9,349 nucleotides of DNA, from assembly GCA_011523245.1 (NCBI GenBank), contig WTHG01000235.1, forward strand, positions 1-9,349. The letters are read 5' to 3'. The translations under genes were made by a program, and so were the position numbers. Positions 1 through 6,859 of this stretch are shown here, piece by piece. Each line of letters starts with the position of its first letter. Position 1 is the stretch's first letter. This DNA is from Verrucomicrobiales bacterium. GTDB taxonomy: Bacteria; Verrucomicrobiota; Verrucomicrobiia; Limisphaerales; UBA1100. The notes beneath the pieces are model-generated. The model ran no database searches, was not told where the DNA came from, and saw only the letters and a list, made by a program, of their open reading frames with translations.

Positions 1-1035
1 CTCGAGAAGCTGGGCGACAAGGTCGATGTGGTGTCCATCTCCACGCCGGACCACACGCATTACCCGGCCACGATGGCGGCGATGAAGCTGGGTAAGCACG
101 TGTTTACGCAGAAACCTCTTACGCACAAGCTGGCCGAGGCGCGCGAGCTGGCGGCGTTTGCCGCGGAGAAAAAGCTCACCACGCAGATGGGCATCCAAAA
201 CCAGTCCCGCGCACCGTACCGATTCACGCGCCACCACATAAAGGCCGGCATCATTGGTAAGATCAAAAAGGTCTACGTGTGGTCGTTCAAGAACTGGGGC
301 TACGACGGCAAACCGTTCGCCGAGAAATCGCCCATCCCCGAGACGCTTGATTGGAATCTCTGGCTCGGCACCGCGCCCAAGCGGCATTTCACCTCCAAGG
401 TGTATCACCCCGGCCAATGGCGCAAGATTCTCGACTACGGTTGCGGCACGCTGGGCGACATGGGCATTCATATTTTTGACACGCCCTTCAAGTCGCTCGA
501 CCTCACCGACCCGCTTTGGGTGGAGGCCGAGTGCCGCGCGCCCAATGGGTTTGGCCACGCCGAGCAAAACAAGGTGCACTACGGCTTCAAGCCGACGAAG
601 TACACCACCAAGGATTTCACTTTCACCTGGTGGGACGGCGAAGGGGCTCCGCGTCACAATGGCAACCCGGACCTGGTCCTGCCCAACGGCGACAAGTTGC
701 CCCGACAGGGCGCGTTGTACGTCGGCGAAGGCGGCCGCATGGTCCTGCCCCATTGCAACACCCCGACCTTCTATCCGGACTCGGTGCTGGATGGAGTAGA
801 CAAGGGCGAGTTCCAAAACGTCAACCACTACACCCAATTTCTCGACGCCATTGAAGGCAAGGACAAGACCCTCGCCGGTTTTGATTACGCCGGCCCGCTG
901 GCGGAATCTCTCTGCCTCGGCGTAGTGGCCTGCCAGTTCCCGGGTAAACGCCTAGAATGGGACGCCAAGAAAATGCACGTCCCTAATCTCGCCGCCGCAA
1001 ACCCGCTGCTCGAAGGCAAGTACCGGAAATTTTAG
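1..1035 (+). CDS. Gfo/Idh/MocA-family oxidoreductase, 5'-truncated by window edge
   Basis: The frame is open from base 1 and ends at a TAG after ...GKYRKF, giving 344 visible residues. The first visible codons read LEKLGDKVDVVSISTPDHTH, the end of a Rossmann fold (beta strand plus the TPDHTH loop). The GxGxxG nucleotide-binding segment and any leader lie outside the window, so the GTG at 28 is not the real start. At visible residues 37-40 the family's EKP motif appears as QKPL; its lysine is the usual cofactor/catalytic residue. GDMGIHIFD at 152-160 carries the usual active-site His (157). LDWNLWLGTAP (about 115) is typical of the planctomycete/verrucomicrobial members. Family role: NAD(P)-dependent oxidation or reduction of sugars and sugar derivatives; the substrate cannot be read from sequence. 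Many relatives carry an N-terminal Tat signal, which cannot be checked here. It is followed 27 bases later by the DUF6807 gene. Confidence 0.93.
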   Translation, partial: LEKLGDKVDVVSISTPDHTHYPATMAAMKLGKHVFTQKPLTHKLAEARELAAFAAEKKLTTQMGIQNQSRAPYRFTRHHIKAGIIGKIKKVYVWSFKNWGYDGKPFAEKSPIPETLDWNLWLGTAPKRHFTSKVYHPGQWRKILDYGCGTLGDMGIHIFDTPFKSLDLTDPLWVEAECRAPNGFGHAEQNKVHYGFKPTKYTTKDFTFTWWDGEGAPRHNGNPDLVLPNGDKLPRQGALYVGEGGRMVLPHCNTPTFYPDSVLDGVDKGEFQNVNHYTQFLDAIEGKDKTLAGFDYAGPLAESLCLGVVACQFPGKRLEWDAKKMHVPNLAAANPLLEGKYRKF

Positions 1036-1062
1036 ACACGAGCGTTCAACCGATAGGAATTG

Positions 1063-2058
1063 ATGCTTCAGTACACGACCCCAAACCGGCGTTGGCCGCG
1101 TGGGAAGTTTTTTTCCTTCGCCCTGCTTTGCCTGATCGCAAAATCGGCGCTAGGGGCGGATCTGAAGCTGGAGCAAACCAAGGATATAATCCGCGTCACC
1201 CTAGGCAACAAACCCGTGCTGGAATACGTGAAGACCGAGAAGCCCGTTCCCGAAGGCGTGGCTCCGATCTACCGACGGAGTGGATACATTCATCCGGTCT
1301 TTAGCCCCAGCGGTCAGGAGGTTACTGGCGATTTTCCAGCCGATCACGCCCATCAACACGCCCTGTTCTTCGCCTGGACCAAATCGAGGTTCGACGGCAA
1401 GAAGACCGACTTCTGGAATCAGGCCAAACAGATGGGCAAGATCGAACATCGGAAAGTTCTGGGCATTAAGCAGGGAGACGATCGAGTCTCTTTCAGCGTG
1501 GAGCATGCCTTCGTGGTCGGACGCACGGACGCCCTACGTGAAACCTGGACGGTCACCGTCCATCGCACTCCCGAGGATCATTTTCTCTTCGATCTCAAAA
1601 GCGCGCAACAATGCGCAACAGACAAGCCGTTCGTGCTGGAGAAATACCACTACGGCGGCATGGCCTTCCGCGGGCGGGCGGAATGGCTGAAAGAAAAGGA
1701 CGACCCCGGTGCCGCACCGGCCGATTTCCGTTTCCTGACCAGCGAAGGCAAAGGCCGCCTTGAAGGCAATCACACTCGCCCCAACTGGGTGGCACTCGGC
1801 GGCAAGCTTGATAACCAACATGCCTCGGTCGCCATCTTCGGCCACCCCAGCAATTTTCGCTTCCCGCAACCTGTGCGGTTACATCCCGCCAAGCCTTACT
1901 TCTGCTTCACCCCGGCAGTGATCGATCGCTTCACGATTAAGCCGGGCACCCCTTACATATCGCAGTACCGTTTTCTCGTGAAAGCCGACGCTATCGACGC
2001 TGAGGAAATTAATACCCACTGGCTCCGCTATGCTAACGGCGCTAAAAACGCCAAGTAA
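1063..2058 (+). CDS. Secreted DUF6807 (PmoA-like) family protein
   Basis: 331 residues from ATG 1063. A TTG sits one codon earlier, but the ATG is preferred; AGGA (1055-1058) lies just upstream with a short 4-base spacer. The N-terminus has a basic stretch (RRWPRGK, residues 9-15), a hydrophobic core (FFSFALLCLIA) and an AxA-like end (SALGA, about 28-32), so a Sec signal peptide is likely. The mature part reads as DUF6807 (Pfam entry formerly named 'Methane oxygenase PmoA'): GYIHPVFSPSG, then DHAHQHALFFAW (residues 94-105), matching the family's DHPHHxGLxFAW His-rich motif, and late in the protein a region around RFPQPVRLHP. These histidines may bind metal or form an active site. The biochemical function is not established; the gene is common next to Gfo/Idh/MocA and sulfatase genes in glycan-degradation clusters, as here. 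It should not be read as a methane monooxygenase subunit. Confidence 0.85.
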   Translation: MLQYTTPNRRWPRGKFFSFALLCLIAKSALGADLKLEQTKDIIRVTLGNKPVLEYVKTEKPVPEGVAPIYRRSGYIHPVFSPSGQEVTGDFPADHAHQHALFFAWTKSRFDGKKTDFWNQAKQMGKIEHRKVLGIKQGDDRVSFSVEHAFVVGRTDALRETWTVTVHRTPEDHFLFDLKSAQQCATDKPFVLEKYHYGGMAFRGRAEWLKEKDDPGAAPADFRFLTSEGKGRLEGNHTRPNWVALGGKLDNQHASVAIFGHPSNFRFPQPVRLHPAKPYFCFTPAVIDRFTIKPGTPYISQYRFLVKADAIDAEEINTHWLRYANGAKNAK

Positions 2059-2090
2059 CTTGTCGGCGACCGGTTCTCAAAAATAGCACC

Positions 2091-3554
2091 ATGAAGATTC
2101 CATTTTCCGGTCTCGCGACCGTCTTTCTCATGTGCGCCGGACTTATTCAGGCGACGGACCGTCCCAACTTCATCATCATCTTCACGGATGACCAGGGCTA
2201 TCAGGACGTCGGCTGTTTCGGTTCGCCGGATATCCGTACGCCGCGGCTGGACGCAATGGCCAAGCAGGGCATGAAATTCACCAGCTTCTACGCCCAACCG
2301 GTTTGCGGCCCCTCGCGCGCAGCGCTGATGACCGGTTGCTATCCCATGCGGGTCGCCGAGCGCGGACACACCAAGCAGGTGCATCCCATTCTACACGAAG
2401 ACGAAATTACTCTCGCCGAGGTGCTGAAGCCCAGCGGCTACGCTACCGCCTGTTTCGGCAAGTGGGACTTAGCAAAACACGCTCAAACGGGGTTTTTCAT
2501 GGACCTCTTTCCAACTCGACAAGGGTTTGACTACTTCTATGGCACGCCCACTAGCAATGATCGAGTGGCGCACCTATACCGTAACGAAAAGCTCATCGAG
2601 TCGAATTCCAATATGGCGACCCTCACCCGCCGTTACACGGACGAGGCCATCGCCTTCATCAAGAAACACCGTCAGCAACCGTTCTTCGTTTACGTGCCGC
2701 ACACCATGCCGCACACGCGCCTGGACGCCTCCCCGCAATTCAAAGGAAAAAGTAAACGTGGCCTATACGGCGACGTGATTGAGGAGATCGATTTCAATGT
2801 CGGCCGCATCCTCGACGCGCTTGAAGAACTTAAACTCACCGAGAAAACCTACGTACTCTTCACCAGTGACAACGGCCCGTGGTTGATCAAAAACAAGGAC
2901 CTCGCCGACGGCCGGTTGCCGGGCGATCACGGCGGTTCGGCCGGGCCGTTGCGCAGCGGCAAAGTCTCCACCTTCGAAGGCGGCGTCCGCGTGCCCACCA
3001 TCCTCTGGGGCCCCGGCCGCGTGCCCGCCGGCGTCACCTGCGATTCCATCGCCACCACCATGGATCTCCTGCCCACGTTGGCCGCACTTGCCGGCGCCAA
3101 GACGCCGGACGACCGAGTCATTGATGGCGAAGACATTCGCCACTTATTTCACGGCGACTTTGCCAAGGCCGACCCCGACAAGGCATACTTTTATTACCTG
3201 CGAGTCCACCTGCAGGCCGTGCGGCAGGGTAAATGGAAACTACATTTGCCACGGGCCAAGGAACCAATTGGCGCCGCGCCTTTCAGTCGTAATGTGCACA
3301 TTGCACCCGCGGACCGGATCGGTTTTGAAAAACCATTTCTGGTCGATCTCGAAAAAGACCTCGGCGAAACCACCGACCGTTCCGGGCAAAATCCAGAGGT
3401 CGTTCGACGCCTGCTCGCGCTAGCTGAATCCATGCGTAAGGACCTCGGTGATTACAATCGCGTCGGAAAAAACATGCGTTTTTCCGATTCCCTCGAGAAA
3501 CGCCCGACCCTGCCTCCTGTTCCCGCCCCGCGCAAACCACGCCGCCCAAAGTAG
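2091..3554 (+). CDS. Secreted formylglycine-dependent sulfatase (type I arylsulfatase family)
   Basis: 487 residues. A signal peptide covers about residues 1-21 (hydrophobic FLMCAGLIQA, then TDRPN). The sulfatase core starts with PNFIIIFTDDQG; D33/D34 are the usual calcium ligands. CGPSR (72-76), followed by ALMTG, is the formylglycine-maturation motif, with Cys72 the residue oxidised to formylglycine. Other expected active-site positions: K124 in GKWD, H204 and H208 in VPHTMPH, D260/N261 in TSDNGP, and K291 in the GPLRSGKVSTFEGGVRVP segment. One departure is that GKWHxG is GKWDLAKH here, so the usual His is Asp126. The tail is basic and proline-rich (PRKPRRPK). It is likely periplasmic or extracellular, removing sulfate esters from a glycan. 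The start lacks a Shine-Dalgarno; the gene begins 32 bases after DUF6807 and ends 21 before the fuconate dehydratase gene. Sulfate position and substrate cannot be assigned. Confidence 0.95.
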   Translation: MKIPFSGLATVFLMCAGLIQATDRPNFIIIFTDDQGYQDVGCFGSPDIRTPRLDAMAKQGMKFTSFYAQPVCGPSRAALMTGCYPMRVAERGHTKQVHPILHEDEITLAEVLKPSGYATACFGKWDLAKHAQTGFFMDLFPTRQGFDYFYGTPTSNDRVAHLYRNEKLIESNSNMATLTRRYTDEAIAFIKKHRQQPFFVYVPHTMPHTRLDASPQFKGKSKRGLYGDVIEEIDFNVGRILDALEELKLTEKTYVLFTSDNGPWLIKNKDLADGRLPGDHGGSAGPLRSGKVSTFEGGVRVPTILWGPGRVPAGVTCDSIATTMDLLPTLAALAGAKTPDDRVIDGEDIRHLFHGDFAKADPDKAYFYYLRVHLQAVRQGKWKLHLPRAKEPIGAAPFSRNVHIAPADRIGFEKPFLVDLEKDLGETTDRSGQNPEVVRRLLALAESMRKDLGDYNRVGKNMRFSDSLEKRPTLPPVPAPRKPRRPK

Positions 3555-3575
3555 CCCATTTTCCGTTTTTAAAAG

Positions 3576-4916
3576 ATGCCCCAATCTCCCATCACCATCA
3601 CCGCGGCCGAGGTCATTGACCTACGCGTACCAACCTCGGACCAGATGCTGGGTTCCGATCCCTTTCATAAAGCACCGGATTATTCCTCCGCCGTCCTACA
3701 TCTAGAAACCAACACCGGATTGCGGGGGGTATCGGTGGTGTTCACCATCGGCGCGGGCACGGACTGGATGTGCCACGGCATCCGCGACCTCTGCCAACTA
3801 GTGATCGGTACCACTCTGGATGAGTTTACCGATTCCCCGTTCCAACTCTACCGGCGCCTGATCGATCATCATCAATTACGCTGGCTGCACGACGGCGTGT
3901 TTCGCATGGCGGCCGGTGCCGTGTTGAATGCAATATGGGATCTGTGGGCCAAATCCCTCAATCAACCGCTTTGGAAATTGCTCGTGGATTTGGAACCGGA
4001 ATTTGTCGCCGACTGCATCGACTGGCGCAACCTCGGCGATGCCCTCACACGCGAGGAAGCCATTAACCTTTTGCAGGCGCGCCGCGCAAAGGTTTCTGAA
4101 CGCGAAGCCGCCATGGCCGAGCGCGGCCCCAAGGCCTACTGCACCGCCGGCTGGCTGGGTCTGAGCGATGAGGAAATCCTCATCACGATCCGCAAGCTGC
4201 AGGCGGAAGGTTTTGATGCCTTCAAACTGAAGGTCGGTCAGGACTCCGAAGCCGATGTGCAGCGGATACGATTCATGCGCGACGCCATCGGATCAGACGC
4301 CCAACTGATGGTCGATGCCAACCAATTCTGGGGATTGACCGAGGCCAAGCAACACGTCGAACAATACCGCCCCTTCAACCTGAAATGGGTGGAGGAACCT
4401 ATTGCCCGCGACGAAGTGCTCGGTTATGTAGAATTAGCCGAGACTTTCGCGGATGCCTCCTTTGATTTTGCTTGTGGCGAACAGGCTGCGTCGCCGGTGA
4501 TCTTCAAGCAACTGCTCAAGAGCGGAGCCATCAAGTATTGCCAGATCGACGCCGTACGCGTCGCTGGGGTGAATGATGTGATGGCGATTATTCTAATGGC
4601 CGCCAAATACGACGTCCCCGTCTGCCCGCATGGAGGCGGCATCGCTTTGTGCAACATGATTCAGCACTACGGCATGTGGGATCAGATCGCCGTGGCCGGC
4701 CATTCGAACACACAACTGGTGGAGTACATTGATTTTTTGCAGGACGCCGTCGAGCGTCCCGTGGACGTCCGCGATGGCTGCTACGTCACACCCAGTGCAC
4801 CCGGCTGGGGCCTAGAGTTTCGATCGGAATTTATCGCCCAACACAGTTACCCCGAAGGGGATGTCTGGAAAAACCGCCCCGCCGACAAAAAAGGCGTCAC
4901 CTTCGAGGCGCGTTAA
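3576..4916 (+). CDS. L-fuconate dehydratase-like enolase-superfamily enzyme
   Basis: 446 residues, no signal peptide, hence cytoplasmic. The N-terminal capping domain starts ITITAAEVIDLRVPTS; the C-terminal barrel holds the full mandelate-racemase-subgroup catalytic set: KLK at 217-219 (general base lysines), metal ligands D247 (VDANQ), E273 (WVEEP) and E302 (CGEQ), and the Asp325/His352 dyad (QIDAVR; CPHGGG). Length and segments such as QLRWL, AIWDLWAK, GWLGLSDEE, FKQLLKSGAI and CPHGGGIALC agree with L-fuconate dehydratase (EC 4.2.1.68; the FucD/ENOSF1 group) more than with other acid-sugar dehydratases. Family reaction: L-fuconate to 2-keto-3-deoxy-L-fuconate, in the non-phosphorylating L-fucose pathway. 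No Shine-Dalgarno is visible before the ATG. Lying 21 bases after a sulfatase, it suggests use of sulfated fucose-containing glycan. Other enolase-superfamily dehydratase activities on related acid sugars remain possible. Confidence 0.88.
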   Translation: MPQSPITITAAEVIDLRVPTSDQMLGSDPFHKAPDYSSAVLHLETNTGLRGVSVVFTIGAGTDWMCHGIRDLCQLVIGTTLDEFTDSPFQLYRRLIDHHQLRWLHDGVFRMAAGAVLNAIWDLWAKSLNQPLWKLLVDLEPEFVADCIDWRNLGDALTREEAINLLQARRAKVSEREAAMAERGPKAYCTAGWLGLSDEEILITIRKLQAEGFDAFKLKVGQDSEADVQRIRFMRDAIGSDAQLMVDANQFWGLTEAKQHVEQYRPFNLKWVEEPIARDEVLGYVELAETFADASFDFACGEQAASPVIFKQLLKSGAIKYCQIDAVRVAGVNDVMAIILMAAKYDVPVCPHGGGIALCNMIQHYGMWDQIAVAGHSNTQLVEYIDFLQDAVERPVDVRDGCYVTPSAPGWGLEFRSEFIAQHSYPEGDVWKNRPADKKGVTFEAR

Positions 4917-4972
4917 TTCACGTATCTTAAGCTCGCCCCAAATGGCGATTTAGCCGATTCTGTTTCCGCTTT

Positions 4973-6859
4973 ATGCAACGCGGCGCGATCATTTTTTCCC
5001 TGCTCGGGTTGACTGGATTTCTAGCGGTCAACGTGGCCGGAATGGATGAAGCCGCGTTGCGGGCGGATGCTCAGAAGGTCTTCAAGGAAAAGGTCGGCCC
5101 TTTCGTCAACAAATACTGCACGCGCTGCCATGGCAGCCGGGCCAAGGCGGGGATCAATTTGCAGTCGGCTCTTAAGAATCCCAGCGGCGAGTCCGGCATG
5201 CTGCATTTCAAGAAAGCGGCGGCCAACGTGAAGGTGCACGACATGCCGCCGGTTGATACCTCCAAGCAACCGACTGACGCTGAGCGGCGGCAGTTCGTGG
5301 AATGGATTGGTAAACTCAAGCACCTCGCGCCGCGTGATCCGGGGCCGTTCATTATCCGCCGTCTCACTAAGACTGAATACGCCAATACCTTGCGCGATCT
5401 GTACGGCGTCGATCCCTCTATTGCCGACAGTCTGCCCGATGAAGTGGTGGGTGAGGGATTTCTCAACTCCATTTCCTCTTTGCAATCGGAGCTATTCCTC
5501 GGCATCGCCAACAAGGTCGTCGCGCAGGTGGCGCCGACAGGCAAAGCACCCACGGCTATCCAGAAACGGCTCTTTGGTGAGGTGCCCCCTGAAGGGGCTG
5601 ATCACCGCAAGGCGGCCCGCGGGGTTGCGCGTTCGCTGGCTCGGGATGCTTACCGGCGACCGCCGACCAATGCAGAGTTGAACGTCCTCGTCGGCATCTA
5701 CGATCTTGGTCGCAAAAACAACCTCAACCATACGGCGTCGCTGAGCCTGATGTTCAAGGCCGTGCTGGTCTCGCCGCAATTTCTTTTCATCACGCCCGCG
5801 GGCGAGTCGGAATCAAAGGAACCAATCGTGCCGCTGGACGATTTCCAGTTGGCCTCGCGTCTCTCATACCTGCTGTGGTCCGCGCCACCCGATGCGGAGC
5901 TGGCCGGCTTGGCTGACAAGGGTGACCTCCACAAACCCGAGGTACTACGCGCACAAGTGGAGCGGCTGTTAAAGGACGATCGATCGCGGGCATTGTTCGA
6001 TGGCTTTGGCGCGCAGTGGTTGCGGGTGAACGCCTTGGATGGACAGGTGTTCGACCCGAAACGGTTTCCCGAAATGAAGCCGGCACTGCGCACGGCGATG
6101 ATCGATGAGGCTCGTTTATTTTTTGAAAGCATCGTGCGCGAGAACCAAAGTGTGGTCCGGTTCGTGGACAGTGATTACACGTTTCTGAACGAACCGCTCG
6201 CCAAAGTTTACGGGCTGGAGCAAACCGTTCGCGGCCCAAAGATGAGGCGGGTCAAGCTGACGAACCCCAACCGCGGCGGTATCCTCGGCATGCCGGCCAC
6301 GCTGGCCACCACCTCGTTTCCCAACCGCACCAGCCCGGTGAACCGCGGCGTGTGGGTGCTGGAACAGATTCTTGGCGAACGCGTCCCGCCACCGCCGGCC
6401 GACATCCCTGAGCTCGAGGAACAGGATCATCAGGACGTGAAAGGGCTCACCTTGCGCCAGCTCACGGAGCGGCACCAATCGGAAGCCACCTGTCGTAACT
6501 GCCACAAAATCCTCGATCCGATCGGCTTTGGCTTGGAGAATTTTGACGCCATCGGCCGCTGGCGGGATAAGACCGACGAAGGCCTCGCCATTGACTCGGC
6601 AGGCCAGCTGCCTGATGGAACAAAGTTTTCCACTCCGGCGGAATTGAAGAATCTCTTGGCCAAGCGGGAAGCCGATCTCGCCCGCAACTTCACTGAACGC
6701 CTGATGGCCTTCGCGATTGGGCGGCAGTTGAGGGGCTACGATGATGTTGTCATCGATCAATTAATGATTAAGATCGCCAAGGACGATTATCGCATACGCG
6801 CCATCATCACCGAGGTCGTCGCCAGTTACCTGTTTACACACCGGAGAATCAAAGGATGA
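4973..6859 (+). CDS. Planctomycete-type cytochrome, DUF1587/1595/1592/1588/1585 (PSD/PSCyt) protein
   Basis: 628 residues. A Sec signal (about 1-23: IIFSLLGLTGFLAVNVAG) precedes a small c-type haem domain with CTRCH at 49-53 and a DMPP segment whose Met could be the distal ligand. Then in order: PSD3/DUF1587 (about 125-190, RRLTKTEYANTLRDLYGVD), PSD5/DUF1595 (about 209-272, RDAYRRPPTNAEL), PSD4/DUF1592 (about 287-415, PLDDFQLASRLSYLLW), PSCyt3/DUF1588 (about 427-525, with a second haem site CRNCH at 507-511, then KILDPIGFGLENFD), and PSD2/DUF1585 (about 546-624, LPDGTKF...). It is somewhat shorter than the versions I know (often 750 or more), because the stretch between DUF1587 and DUF1595 is short. 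Function is uncharacterised; a periplasmic redox role is inferred from the haem motifs. It stops 4 bases inside the start of its usual partner, the DUF1552 gene, implying translational coupling. The start lacks a Shine-Dalgarno. Confidence 0.95.
   Translation: MQRGAIIFSLLGLTGFLAVNVAGMDEAALRADAQKVFKEKVGPFVNKYCTRCHGSRAKAGINLQSALKNPSGESGMLHFKKAAANVKVHDMPPVDTSKQPTDAERRQFVEWIGKLKHLAPRDPGPFIIRRLTKTEYANTLRDLYGVDPSIADSLPDEVVGEGFLNSISSLQSELFLGIANKVVAQVAPTGKAPTAIQKRLFGEVPPEGADHRKAARGVARSLARDAYRRPPTNAELNVLVGIYDLGRKNNLNHTASLSLMFKAVLVSPQFLFITPAGESESKEPIVPLDDFQLASRLSYLLWSAPPDAELAGLADKGDLHKPEVLRAQVERLLKDDRSRALFDGFGAQWLRVNALDGQVFDPKRFPEMKPALRTAMIDEARLFFESIVRENQSVVRFVDSDYTFLNEPLAKVYGLEQTVRGPKMRRVKLTNPNRGGILGMPATLATTSFPNRTSPVNRGVWVLEQILGERVPPPPADIPELEEQDHQDVKGLTLRQLTERHQSEATCRNCHKILDPIGFGLENFDAIGRWRDKTDEGLAIDSAGQLPDGTKFSTPAELKNLLAKREADLARNFTERLMAFAIGRQLRGYDDVVIDQLMIKIAKDDYRIRAIITEVVASYLFTHRRIKG
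6843..6856 (+). promoter_or_regulatory. Ribosome-binding sites deciding the DUF1552 start, with ATGA overlap
   Basis: GGAG (6843-6846) sits 9 bases before ATG 6856, and AAGGA (6852-6856) sits 5 bases before ATG 6862. Both ATGs are in the same frame and both give a Tat leader, so the true start is one of these two. ATG 6856 overlaps the TGA stop of the cytochrome gene (ATGA, 6856-6859), a classic coupling arrangement. This is the clearest Shine-Dalgarno in the window, which argues that the leader frame is the intended start of the DUF1552 protein. Confidence 0.6.

Noticed and set aside
254..799. Forward open frame of 181 codons in another frame
   Set aside because: Shadow of the oxidoreductase: an Arg/Ser/Thr-rich translation typical of a shifted frame in GC-rich coding DNA.
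1060..1062. TTG as the start of the DUF6807 gene
   Set aside because: The ATG immediately after it is a better start codon; using the TTG adds only one residue.
1063..2058. Methane monooxygenase subunit (PmoA) reading of gene 2
   Set aside because: The old family name is misleading: the protein is a secreted soluble protein without the membrane helices of particulate methane monooxygenase.
3555..3575. T-rich stretch after the sulfatase stop as an intrinsic terminator
   Set aside because: Two T runs are present but there is no GC-rich stem before them, and the next gene begins at once.
6116..6760. Reverse-strand open frame of 214 codons
   Set aside because: Antisense to the DUF1592/DUF1588/DUF1585 part of the cytochrome, whose domain order is intact; the reverse translation has no recognisable fold.
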